From Leptolyngbya sp. Heron Island J (GTDB lineage Bacteria; Cyanobacteriota; Cyanobacteriia; Phormidesmidales; Phormidesmidaceae), in assembly GCF_000482245.1 (NCBI RefSeq), contig NZ_AWNH01000079.1:1-64000 (forward strand): a stretch of 64,000 bases of DNA, written 5' to 3'. Positions 16,947 to 25,530 of the stretch are shown here, in pieces. The notes under the pieces were generated by a model that was not told the DNA's origin, did not search any database, and worked only from the letters and a program-made list of their open reading frames with translations. Every line of letters begins with the position of its first letter. The stretch's first letter is position 1. Made by a program: the position numbers and the translations under genes.

Positions 16947-18968
16947 CTAGGTCGCCACAGAGTGCAGATACTTGGGAATCGTAAAATAAAATGTGGCTCC
17001 CTGCTCTACAGCTCCCTCAGCCCAAACCTTTCCCCCATGTCGATGAATAGCCCGCTCAACCGTGGCCAACCCAATTCCGGTACCCGGAAATTCATGAATT
17101 GTATGTAATCTTTGGAAAACTCTAAAAAGCATCTGGATATAGGCTAAATCAAACCCGGCTCCATCATCCTGGATGAAGTAGATCGGGTCTTCATCCTGCT
17201 GCAGCACACCAAATTCAATGCGGGCAGTTGGATGGTAACTGGTAAATTTCCAGGCATTTTGTAGCAAATTGTTTAGTACAATTCGCATCAGGTTGGCATC
17301 GGCGTATACAAGTGCATCAGGGGCAATTATCCATTCGACAGAACGATGGGGGGCAGATGTCTGTAATTCGCTTGCCAGCTCTTGCACCAGGTCACTCAGA
17401 TTTATCGTCACGTAGTGCATTGCAGCTCGTGCTACCCGCGATAGAGTCAGCAAATTATCAATTAGCAGGCCCATACGGCTTGCATTTTTACGAATGCGAT
17501 TACAGTAGTCTTTTCCGGTTTCATCCAGAGTATCCCCATAGTCTTCTAGTAGAGCCTGGCTAAATCCATTGATCGCTCGCAAAGGTGCTCGTAAATCGTG
17601 GGACACGGAATAGGTAAAGGCTTCCAACTCCTGGTTGGCGACTTCTAGCTGGCTAGTATATTGCTGAAGTTGTCCTCCAGTGTGTTGGCGCTTGGTAATA
17701 TCTGCAATGATGCCTAATAGCCCCACGATTTGACCAGTTGCATCTCGAATGGGGACTTTATTAGCCTGTCGCCATTTCTGTTGACCATCGGCTTGGGTTT
17801 GTTGCCCTTGGATATTTAGTAGGGATTGCCCGGTGGTGAGTACTTTGCGATCGCATCGCAGATACCACTCCCGTTCGTCATCGGTCCAGGGAAGCTGCTG
17901 ATCAGTCATGCCAACTACCTGTTCAGAGCTTGCCAAACCTGCCATTGTCGCCCAGCGCTCATTACAGCCTTGGTAAACACTCTCTTGATCTTTCCAAAAA
18001 ATATACAGTGGAATTGTATTTAGAATTAGCTCTAAAAATAGTTTAGAATTCTGCAGTTCTTCCGTCGCTTTTTTGTATTGTGTAACATCATTCAAAATCC
18101 ATCGTAAGGCCACAGGCTGTCCGTTTTCCAGTTGGCAGTTAATGTTGCCTTCTACCAGAATCTCCCGACCGTCTTTGGCGATAAATTTAGTTTCTACAGC
18201 TATTACATCTCCTGGTGTTGTCAATAGCTGTTGTATGACTGATTGAAAGCAAGCAATTTCATCAGGATGAATAATCCTAGAAACTGACATCTGATCGACA
18301 TCGGCATCGTTATATCCTAAAGTTGTTTTCCACGCTTGATTCACAAACAAAATCTTCCCCTCAGGAGACACACTCTGAATCAGATCGGTAGCGTTATCTA
18401 AAAAGGCATGCAGCTGGATCTCTTGTTTAACTAAGGCAGCTGTCCGTTCCCGGAGGTTTAGTCCCAAAAATTGATTAAGCTGCTGCAGTTGTTGCTCAGC
18501 TTGTTTTCGCTCAGAAATTTCTTGCTGAAGTTGCTGAAGTTGCTGATTGATTTGCTCTAAGTGAGCTGGACTAGGGAGATCAAGGACTTGAGGGATGACT
18601 GGGATAAGTTGAAGCGCTGTGGAAACGACAATCCCTGCTGTTATCACCTTGACCGTGCCTGATAGCCAGTAATCTGGATGCCACAGTGTCCAGACATCTA
18701 TGAAATGATTAGTACCGCCAACAACAATAAACGCTACAAATAATAGAAAGATGGAAGTAAAGGGGATATCTTTGCGCTTCTGAAGAAAATAGATCAAAGA
18801 GCAAGCAATGGCGTAATAGGCAATGCCCATCAGAGTATCCGCAATAAGGGGCAGGCTCATCAGATTGGTTGGCCATAGAGCACATTCCCCCTGGGGAACA
18901 TACATTAGTTGATGAAACATCATACAGCCCCTTACAGGCAGATAAGAACAGATGCTAAAAGCGTTCAA
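16947..18968 (-). CDS. Histidine kinase with ETR1-like membrane domain
   Basis: The 673-residue protein has an N-terminal three-helix domain resembling the ethylene-binding domain of plant ETR1 and its cyanobacterial relatives (LIADTLMGIAYYAIACSLIYF, then FIVVGGTNHFIDVWTLWHPDYWLSG). Two PAS/PAC domains follow (about 205-300 and 315-425), then HisKA (SHDLRAPLRAI) and HATPase_c. In ETR1 the second helix carries Cys65 and His69 as copper ligands; here the histidine is kept but the Cys position is Gly (codon GGC at 18717-18719). Ethylene or copper binding as in ETR1 is therefore doubtful. First gene of the signalling operon, 50 bp before the second kinase. An alternative Met lies at residue 16. 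Confidence 0.92.
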   Translation of the reverse strand: MNAFSICSYLPVRGCMMFHQLMYVPQGECALWPTNLMSLPLIADTLMGIAYYAIACSLIYFLQKRKDIPFTSIFLLFVAFIVVGGTNHFIDVWTLWHPDYWLSGTVKVITAGIVVSTALQLIPVIPQVLDLPSPAHLEQINQQLQQLQQEISERKQAEQQLQQLNQFLGLNLRERTAALVKQEIQLHAFLDNATDLIQSVSPEGKILFVNQAWKTTLGYNDADVDQMSVSRIIHPDEIACFQSVIQQLLTTPGDVIAVETKFIAKDGREILVEGNINCQLENGQPVALRWILNDVTQYKKATEELQNSKLFLELILNTIPLYIFWKDQESVYQGCNERWATMAGLASSEQVVGMTDQQLPWTDDEREWYLRCDRKVLTTGQSLLNIQGQQTQADGQQKWRQANKVPIRDATGQIVGLLGIIADITKRQHTGGQLQQYTSQLEVANQELEAFTYSVSHDLRAPLRAINGFSQALLEDYGDTLDETGKDYCNRIRKNASRMGLLIDNLLTLSRVARAAMHYVTINLSDLVQELASELQTSAPHRSVEWIIAPDALVYADANLMRIVLNNLLQNAWKFTSYHPTARIEFGVLQQDEDPIYFIQDDGAGFDLAYIQMLFRVFQRLHTIHEFPGTGIGLATVERAIHRHGGKVWAEGAVEQGATFYFTIPKYLHSVAT

Positions 18969-19076
18969 ATAGCTCTGTCTATAGGCAACTACGGCTTAAG
19001 GTAACCAGTCATGCGGCTCACGCTAGTGGTTTGTCTTAGCCAATTGCTTTCAAATAAACCACTCTCCATAGCATTT

Positions 19077-19118
19077 AAGGGCCTAAAACCCCTTGTAAAA
19101 AGGGGATTTTAGGCCCTT
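19077..19118. repeat. Long hairpin (GGGCCTAAAA-CCCC type)
   Basis: Arms AAGGGCCTAAAACCCCTT (19077-19094) and its complement with one bulged base (19101-19118) enclose a six-base loop. It lies between the kinase operon start and the next minus-strand gene. It may act as a terminator, but each side has only short T/A runs; it may also be a dispersed repeat. Confidence 0.65.
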
Positions 19119-19287
19119 GGATATCTGAATTAAGTCAATATTTTTTAAGAAGTTTTGTTTCAGAGGGCTATCGTTTAATTTTTATTGCTAGCTGGGGAAG
19201 CTCCTATCTGGTTGAGCAGCGATTGGTCACTTCTTTACATGCAACAGATATGATTAGCCCTAACAGCAGTCATACTCTGCCATGAAT

Positions 19288-19671
19288 CTACTTCAGTACA
19301 GTATCTAGTATTTCTCTGGCAGGCTGAGCTTTTTCGAGCGCAGTTTGATAGTCACTGTAAATTCGTACCAGTTTAGAAAGCCCGCTTACCCCGGTCTTTA
19401 GCTGTTCTAATTCATCTCCTGATAAGAGTTCTCCATCCAGCATGCGCACAATCAACGGTTTAATATCGCCTACTTCCTGACGTGATTTTTGTAGCTTGTC
19501 CACTGTCGTCATCAGCGTTTTGAGAGCGCTGAAGATAGTATCTAAGTTTTCTGTATCCACTGGGGGATCAGCTTTTGTAGGAGCTGATTTAGCTGGGGCT
19601 GCGTCTTTGGTTGGCGTAGCTTTTACGGTTTCAGCAGCAGCTGCAGTTTTGCTCGCATCGCGTGGTGCCAT
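19288..19671 (-). CDS. Hypothetical protein with Ala/Lys/Pro-rich N-terminus
   Basis: The 127-residue protein has a basic, low-complexity N-terminal tail (about residues 1-38, Ala-Lys-Pro-Thr) followed by a predicted helical domain (IFSALKTLMTTVDKLQKSRQE, then ELEQLKTGVSGLSKLVRIYSDY). No family was recognised. The tail looks unstructured and could bind nucleic acid or a membrane surface, but nothing in the sequence proves it. A short hairpin (AGCACCTA/TAGGTGCT, 19691-19709) lies just upstream of the start. Confidence 0.7.
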   Translation of the reverse strand: MAPRDASKTAAAAETVKATPTKDAAPAKSAPTKADPPVDTENLDTIFSALKTLMTTVDKLQKSRQEVGDIKPLIVRMLDGELLSGDELEQLKTGVSGLSKLVRIYSDYQTALEKAQPAREILDTVLK

Positions 19672-19946
19672 TGGTCTCTAAGGTAAGAACAGCACCTAGT
19701 TTAGGTGCTTTCCGCCGATATGGATACAGATGTTGCAAGATACGATCACTAAAATTTAATGCCGTTGCTGATTTGGAGAATGCACCAATTACTCAGGAAG
19801 GCCATTCATCTGAATCTTGTAGATGAAAGCATCCCGAGGGTCAGCCAGCCAGCTAAGGCTCCTGCGCTTGAATAATTCCCCCGTTACCCCATCACTCATC
19901 CACCCATCTATAGTCTCAACCTGGGACTTGATTTTTGTGCAATCCC

Positions 19947-20813
19947 CTAAGCGCACAGACGAGTTTTGTCCGCTGATAAGTTGGCATTGAGTTCCATGAT
20001 GATTTGCTGACCCGCTGATGTGTGTTTGAGGTAAGCGATCGCATCTTCTACATACCCATGCACACAGTTCCAATAAAACCCCGTCAGCCCTAGGCGGACA
20101 TCCTTGATATGCCGATAGCCAAAATTAGCATTAGCACCACTTTGCTCAAATTCATAAAACAGTGCCGGCAGCTTTTGTAAATAATTGCGATCGCTAAACT
20201 GTCCAATCAAATCCGCCGAACGACCCAGATCAGCCAGCCCCCTGATATCTGCAATTACATAGTCTGCCGAAGCCGGAAATCGAGTCCGGTCAATAATCCG
20301 CTGCACAGTAGTGCTGTCAATTAAAGCAGCATGCTGAAATTGTTCTTGCACAAACAGCTTACTGCGATCTACATGATACGGCCCTAACGCAGCATCCGTT
20401 TCCCCAAACGTCAGCACAATAAAATCTTCATCAATCCCCGTCCTATAGCGTCCCGCTTCACAATCATCGTGACGACAGACCCCTTTGCAATACCCAATAT
20501 CATGACAGAGCAGAGCGGTGACCAAATGCAGCCAATCCTCTGATGTGACGCTGTCATCTCCTTCACAGACTCGCTTCGCCTGCAAGATTTCTTGCCCCAC
20601 CGACGTCACTAAAATTGTGTGCTCCAAATCATGATAAAGAGCATCACTGCGAGCAATCGCCACTAACGTTAGATTCGCAGCAGAGCACAAAAATTCGGTG
20701 TGCTGGGGCTGACCATACCCAAAAACAGCTTGATAAGTAGCTTGAAGATAGTCAATAAACGTCCCAATTAACGTTTGCGTAGGGCTATACATCAGCTTAG
20801 ATTCTCTAACCAA
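19947..20813 (-). CDS. HD-domain metal-dependent phosphohydrolase
   Basis: The 288-residue protein has the HD-superfamily ligands in order: His61/His65 in YHDLEHTILVT, and His104-Asp105 in ALLCHDIGYCKG. A later DRTRFP (about 195) and DIRGLADLG carry the last Asp. HD enzymes cleave phosphate esters such as nucleotides or c-di-NMPs; substrate unknown here. Cysteines around the HD motif (CHDIGYCKGVCRHDDC) are unusual and might bind a second metal or be redox-sensitive. The start could also be Met8. It is followed by about 680 bp lacking an intact gene on the upstream side. Confidence 0.88.
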   Translation of the reverse strand: MVRESKLMYSPTQTLIGTFIDYLQATYQAVFGYGQPQHTEFLCSAANLTLVAIARSDALYHDLEHTILVTSVGQEILQAKRVCEGDDSVTSEDWLHLVTALLCHDIGYCKGVCRHDDCEAGRYRTGIDEDFIVLTFGETDAALGPYHVDRSKLFVQEQFQHAALIDSTTVQRIIDRTRFPASADYVIADIRGLADLGRSADLIGQFSDRNYLQKLPALFYEFEQSGANANFGYRHIKDVRLGLTGFYWNCVHGYVEDAIAYLKHTSAGQQIIMELNANLSADKTRLCA

Positions 20814-21074
20814 CAGTCACAATGAAAACCACCCTGAACACACAAACCACTGCAAAGATACCGGGTCAGGTCATCTGAAACGACTACAAGCTAGAGGTTT
20901 TCAGAAGGCACTGCTCTCAGATCAAATAATGGCGCACATGATTATAATCACTTAAAACTCCATTCCCTAGCCTGGGTGCAGGACCATAGAATGAACAATC
21001 AGCATGCCCCCAATGCGCAATAGGCATAAGCCAATTTGCAGACAGGAACCTAACACTGATTATTCAAAAATGCT

Positions 21075-21206
21075 TTAAGACGAGCATGAACTAACCATGA
21101 GAAACTCGTCATCCAGCACAGAGCCGCTTAACGCCTTTCTAATGGCCAGCAGCTCACCACTACGCCACACAGTGTACCGTATTAAGGACAGCTACATCTG
21201 AAACAT
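21075..21206 (-). pseudogene. Micro-gene interrupted by an amber codon
   Basis: An ATG at 21204-21206 has an ideal ribosome binding site (GGAGGAG, six bases upstream). The frame reads Met-Phe-Gln-Met, then TAG (21192-21194), and continues open for 38 more codons with RSGELLAIRKALSGSVLDDE before a TAA. The segment resembles SAKLLAIRDGIEKGDRGQVLDD in the next frame upstream on the same strand. Most simply, this is a small gene killed by a point mutation, since CAG to TAG is a single change. I do not recognise the family. Confidence 0.4.
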
Positions 21207-21254
21207 AAGCTTCTCCTCCAAATTTATTGAGTATGAGCTGCAGTCGCTCAGTGA

Positions 21255-21443
21255 TCAGGGCCAACTAGGAAGCCTGGCAGAGTAAAAAACATAGGCATTG
21301 CCCAGGTCTCCTCCTAGATTCAAATCATCGAGTACCTGTCCTCGGTCGCCCTTTTCAATCCCATCGCGAATAGCCAGGAGCTTCGCACTCATCCAGCTGT
21401 GCAAGCCCTTACTCAACGATGACGGCAGCAACAATGAGCTCAA
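21255..21443 (-). pseudogene. Short ORF paralogous to the adjacent micro-gene, start unclear
   Basis: A 62-codon frame opens with TTG, lacks a ribosome binding site, and contains SWMSAKLLAIRDGIEKGDRG followed by QVLDDLNLGG. Its LLAIR...LDD core matches the amber-broken frame at 21075-21206, suggesting a tandem duplication. An ATG in another frame at about 21456 (MIKRLELIVAAVIVE, then stop) may be its original start, separated by a frameshift. Treated as a degraded copy; a real short protein cannot be excluded. Confidence 0.35.
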
Positions 21444-21497
21444 GCCGTTTAATCATATCTATAGAAAAAGCTGAATGGTAATTTTTAATCCATTTGC

Positions 21498-23177
21498 CTA
21501 CACTTCCGCAGGGGGGGCATAGCTACGAATTAGCTCCATAGAGCGTTCCAGGGCAACTATGCGCTCAGAAACCTGATGCGTTGGCGGTAGCTTTCGCAAA
21601 ACGTCTAACCGTTGCAGCCGTTGTTCAACCTGCCTCTGGGCACCTACCAAAAACACCTCTCGTCGTTTATCGAGGGCATCTTTAATCATGGTTTCAATTG
21701 CCAAGAGAGCAGTGACTCCTAATCTAGAAACAGTTGTTAGATCCAGGATCAGGATTTCATAATTTTCTACAATTGCCAGCCGTCGAGAAATGGATTTGGC
21801 TGCCCCAAAACTCATAGGACCGCTCAGGTGAAACATTAAAACTCGACCTTTTGCCGCTTTTAGTAAAGCGCGTTCTTCCGGGGCCAGCCAGTTTTCGTTA
21901 TCGCCGTGGGTTACCGCCCGCATATCCTGTACTTGAATATCGGTAATCGCCTGGATGGTCAGCAGGTTGGCTAAAAATACACCAACCGCTACAGCGGTAA
22001 TCAGATCTACAAATACTGTCAGCCCCATGACTAGATACATCAACCCTGCCCCTTTGGTAGAAAGCAAATGGGCTCGCTTCAAAAAGCCCCAGTCGATGAT
22101 GTCAATTCCGACCTTAATTAAAATTCCAGCCAGTACGGCATGGGGGATGGGTTCGGTCAAGCCTCCGGCTTTAAGTACAATTAGCGCCAGCACAGCCGCA
22201 TGAATAATGCCGGAAAGATTGGTTTTACCTCCAGTCTGCACATTGATCACGGTACGCATAGTCGCGCCTGCTCCTGGCAAACCGCCAAACAGACCGGCAA
22301 CGCAATTACCAATGCCTTGACCAATGAGCTCACGGTCAGAATTGTGCTGAGTCCGAGTAATGCTGTCTGCCACCAGAGACGTTAGCAGGGAGTCTAAAGC
22401 CCCTAAGACTGCCAGCATGATGCTATACCCCAGCATGTCTTTGATGTTGTCCCAGGAGAAATAGGGCAGGTGCAAACTGGGTAATCCTGAAGGGATATCA
22501 CCAATGCGAGGAATACCGCTATTGGGAAAGTATCTAACCGAAATGTAGGTACATAGAACTAAGGCAATCAAGGGAGCTGGCAAGATGCGATTGAGCTTGG
22601 GCGGAGCGGCAAACACAATGGCTAGGGTTAACAACCCCAGGCCAGCAGCAATAGGATTGATATGACTAAAGACGGTTGGATAGAGAAGAATCGAATCAAT
22701 CACCCCGCCTTGCCCCGTATGACCTAACAGGGGACCGATTTGAATCAAGATAATAATCACACCCACACCTGACATAAAGCCGGAGATCACGGTGTAAGGC
22801 ATCAGGGTAATGTATTTACCCAATCGCAATATGCCCATCAGAATTTGAAACAGACCACCCAGCATGACCACTGTAAAGGCCATGGCTAAACCAGTTTCTG
22901 GGTGTTTGGCGATCAGGGCGGCAAAGGTGGAGGCCATGACAACTGTCATTGGACCGGTCGGACCGGAAACTTGCGACGGGGTGCCACCAAACAGGGCTGC
23001 AAAAAAGCCAACGAAGATAGCTCCATATAGACCGGCAATGGGTCCGGCCCCAGAGGCCACACCAAATGCCAAAGCTAAGGGTAAGGCAACAATAGCTGCG
23101 GTTACACCACCAAAGCAGTCTCCCCGCAGATTCTTGAAGTTGAGACTGGGTAGTAGGACAGATGGAGAGAATGTCAT
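21498..23177 (-). CDS. bicA: SulP-family bicarbonate transporter, BicA type
   Basis: The 559-residue protein has 12-14 hydrophobic segments of the SulP fold. They include the signature region ALPLALAFGVASGAGPIAGLYGAIF and GGTPSQVSGPTGPMTVV near the N-terminus, and LDSLLTSLVADSITRTQHNSDRELIGQG with GGLPGAGATMRT later. A C-terminal STAS domain follows (about 440-550, VLMFHLSGPMSFGAAKSISR onwards). Length and order match cyanobacterial BicA, a low-affinity, high-flux Na+-dependent bicarbonate importer of the plasma membrane. The neighbour upstream is the remnant of a second putative bicarbonate transporter (Sbt_1), which supports a role in inorganic carbon uptake. SulP proteins for sulfate are the alternative. 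Confidence 0.85.
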   Translation of the reverse strand: MTFSPSVLLPSLNFKNLRGDCFGGVTAAIVALPLALAFGVASGAGPIAGLYGAIFVGFFAALFGGTPSQVSGPTGPMTVVMASTFAALIAKHPETGLAMAFTVVMLGGLFQILMGILRLGKYITLMPYTVISGFMSGVGVIIILIQIGPLLGHTGQGGVIDSILLYPTVFSHINPIAAGLGLLTLAIVFAAPPKLNRILPAPLIALVLCTYISVRYFPNSGIPRIGDIPSGLPSLHLPYFSWDNIKDMLGYSIMLAVLGALDSLLTSLVADSITRTQHNSDRELIGQGIGNCVAGLFGGLPGAGATMRTVINVQTGGKTNLSGIIHAAVLALIVLKAGGLTEPIPHAVLAGILIKVGIDIIDWGFLKRAHLLSTKGAGLMYLVMGLTVFVDLITAVAVGVFLANLLTIQAITDIQVQDMRAVTHGDNENWLAPEERALLKAAKGRVLMFHLSGPMSFGAAKSISRRLAIVENYEILILDLTTVSRLGVTALLAIETMIKDALDKRREVFLVGAQRQVEQRLQRLDVLRKLPPTHQVSERIVALERSMELIRSYAPPAEV

Positions 23178-23248
23178 GATCTAACCCCAAAGGTTTTGAA
23201 TTAACTGAAAGTAAACAGAAGTGATGATGATGATGTTGCACGGAAAGG

Positions 23249-23866
23249 TTAAAGCCAACGCCATCGAACTGTGAGCAAATCTTTAAATCGGCGAGCCGCC
23301 ACCAGTCCCATGTCTAATAAGACAAAGGTCAACCCATTCAGACAAGATTCCCGCAATACTTCAGACCAATCAAACGTGTCTTGCGAACTTCTAGCATCAC
23401 GGTGGTTCGCAAAAACTCTCACCAACAACAGGCCCACAATAATAGCAGGTGACTCCATTAATGCTAGAGCAGCCACCCTATGACTATCAAAGTCAACATT
23501 TACCCGAGAGAGAAACGAGCTAGCCGTTACAAACGTTACCGCACTGATAGACCCATAGGTCACTGCAATCGCTGCGGCGTTGTAGAGATCGAGCTTTAGC
23601 CGCAAAATAAAGAAAGAATAAACAGGCACAACAGCCGCCACTACAACAGCGGCAATTAACGCCAGCGCCATATCCCCACTTAAACCACTGGCATGGAATT
23701 CATGGCTACCCTTAAAACCAATGGCCAACAATAAATACAGAGAGAACAGTTTGGGGATCGGCTGGGGAACTTCCAAATCCGACTTGAGCAGTACGGCTGT
23801 TAAGCCAAGAAAGAAAAATAAGACAGGTGGGTTTAAAACATTCGAAAGAATTAAGCTAGAGTCCAT
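23249..23866 (-). pseudogene. Sbt_1 (SbtA-like) transporter, half-length remnant
   Basis: The 205-residue frame begins like the Sbt_1/DUF897 family of sodium-dependent bicarbonate permeases (NPPVLFFFLGLTAVLLKSDLE, FILRLKLDLYNAAAIAVTYG, ALALMESPAIIVGLLLVR). Full members have about 320-370 residues. Here WSEVLRESCLNG runs directly into LTFVLLDMGLVAARRFKDL. As I recall the family, these two pieces are normally separated by about 30-40 residues, and another 100 or more residues follow. The frame ends at TVRWRWL-stop, so an internal deletion and loss of the C-terminal half are likely. bicA starts 71 bp downstream. A short functional variant is possible but unlikely. Confidence 0.75.
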
Positions 23867-23898
23867 AGCTCACTTAGATAAAGTGGTGTGACCGATAG

Positions 23899-23920
23899 CA
23901 TTCGTGTGTCATTCGTGTGT
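23899..23920. repeat. 11-bp tandem repeat upstream of the Sbt_1/bicA unit
   Basis: CATTCGTGTGT is repeated head to tail 33 bp upstream of the Sbt_1-like start codon. It could be a direct-repeat site for a carbon-responsive regulator or a chance duplication. Confidence 0.5.
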
Positions 23921-24110
23921 CGAGTAAATTCAAACCTATCATCGAATGAGAAGCATCGTATTGAACAATCCTCTGAGACGATGATTTATAAACATTTATT
24001 TAGTTATGCTGAGCAAGCTTCACTCAAACCTGACTTGAGTGGATTAAAGTGTATCTCGTAATTTGTTGTGGGCTAAATAAATTGTTGCGGTTCTAATATT
24101 TACCTAATAT

Positions 24111-24869
24111 TTATTCATCTTGCCCGTGCCACAGCTCTGTAGTCTGACGCAGACTCAGAAAATCTCCATTGCCTAAAATCAGGTGGTCTAAAAGCGGTAT
24201 TCCCAGGATCTTGGCCCCTGCCAGTAGCTGGCGTGTCAGGTCTAAATCCGCATCACTGGGCTCAAGCATACCAGAGGGGTGATTGTGGGCCACAATAGCA
24301 CGAGTTGCTCCTTGCTTAATCACTTCACGAAAAATCTCTCTCGGATGGGCCAGCGTCTCAGTAGCAGTACCCAGAGAAATAATTTTTGTGCCTAGTAAAC
24401 GATGTTTAACATCCAGCAGGGCGATCGCAAATCTCTCCTGGGCTTGCCACATTAAATCTTGGCTTAGGGCTGCAGCTGCGACGGCGGGATCATCCACCAG
24501 CGTACGATCAGCAGGGCGGTTTTGTAATACGCGTTTACCCAGCTCCAGGGCAGCCAGAATAGTAGTGGCCTTAGCCGCGCCAATGCCCGGTATGGTCATT
24601 AGCTCTTGCGGTGTTACATCTCGTAATGCGTCCAAGGCCGACGCCCCTTCTTGAGCCAATGCATTGAGGATGTATTGACCTAAATTCACAGCCGATAGTT
24701 TATGCCCACGGCTGACGCCAGTGCCCAGCAAAATAGCTAGCAGTTCAGCAGATGTTAAATTTTTAGCCCCGTAGGTCATCAGACGTTCGCGCGGCCGCTG
24801 CTCTGTCGGCATATCCTTAACCCGCAGGTTATAGCGCGCTCTGCGATCGCAGGTGAGTGTCATAGGCAT
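24111..24869 (-). CDS. radC: RadC/JAB-domain protein
   Basis: The 252-residue protein matches the RadC (UPF0758) family. An N-terminal helix-hairpin-helix region carries [18 protein letters not shown] and [24 protein letters not shown]. The C-terminal JAB1/MPN metalloprotease-like domain has the JAMM signature [16 protein letters not shown] (two His, Ser, Asp). Despite the name, involvement in DNA repair is unproven; the domain suggests a metal-dependent hydrolase. The ATG used lies two codons before MTLTCDRR; a later Met at residue 20 is a possible start. Confidence 0.93.
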   Translation of the reverse strand: MPMTLTCDRRARYNLRVKDMPTEQRPRERLMTYGAKNLTSAELLAILLGTGVSRGHKLSAVNLGQYILNALAQEGASALDALRDVTPQELMTIPGIGAAKATTILAALELGKRVLQNRPADRTLVDDPAVAAAALSQDLMWQAQERFAIALLDVKHRLLGTKIISLGTATETLAHPREIFREVIKQGATRAIVAHNHPSGMLEPSDADLDLTRQLLAGAKILGIPLLDHLILGNGDFLSLRQTTELWHGQDE

Positions 24870-25077
24870 GGGCTCAATGGCATAATAATCAACGCGCTGT
24901 TGTCTTCACCCCATATCCAAGGCACAATCTGTAGCCGTCTTCCCGGTAAACCGCGAGTATTGGATGTGGGCAAGATTCCGGCCACATGATTTAGTGAGCC
25001 CATCAACCCGCCTTAGAGCAACCTTGATCAACACGAAATCATCAGCCAGCCTTACAGCATTCCTCTACTCAAACGCG

Positions 25078-25503
25078 ATGCTAGACCTCACTCCTTCACC
25101 GGCCAATCTTAAAAAGATCCGTCAGCAGCTGGCTCAGTTTAGTTGTTTAGTCACCCCGCCTCAGCTCTCTAAAAAGCAAAAGCAGGATCTAGTTGATGCA
25201 TTGATGTGGTTTAGCGAATTAGCCGATTACGAAACCCTCGGCATTTGCACAGATACCCTGGCTGCAGGTAAGGCAGCGACTGAAGCCTATGTGGGACATC
25301 TATGTCGCCCCATTAACTTGGAACTTCCTGAACGCCAGGGAGCTGTTTACCTCAAGTTCAATACCCTCAAGGGGGCCTGGTATCTAGATGACTATGTGGG
25401 ACCGAATCGTGGCGTCCTCGTCTCTTTTCATACCAGCGAACCCGAGTATGACCTCGTTAATGGCACATATGGGCCGTTTCCATTGGATTTATTTGATGAG
25501 TAA
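25078..25503 (+). CDS. DUF1824 family protein
   Basis: The 141-residue cyanobacterial protein has the family pattern LADYETLGICTDTLAAGKAA in the middle and VYLKFNTLKGAWYLDDY followed by GPNRGVLVSFHTSE, ending NGTYGPFPLDLF. Function unknown; soluble, no signal peptide. The frame is open for 38 more codons upstream, but the ATG at 25078 matches where the family begins and is chosen. It is convergent with the response-regulator gene 27 bp away. Confidence 0.85.
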   Translation: MLDLTPSPANLKKIRQQLAQFSCLVTPPQLSKKQKQDLVDALMWFSELADYETLGICTDTLAAGKAATEAYVGHLCRPINLELPERQGAVYLKFNTLKGAWYLDDYVGPNRGVLVSFHTSEPEYDLVNGTYGPFPLDLFDE

Positions 25504-25530
25504 GGATACGTGGGGATCAGCTCACCCCCA

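Noticed and set aside
22816-23241. Minus-strand frame beginning Met-Gln-His-His-His-His-His that looks like a tagged protein
   Set aside because: It is a shifted frame of bicA and its leader; the His codons come from a CATCATCAT run.
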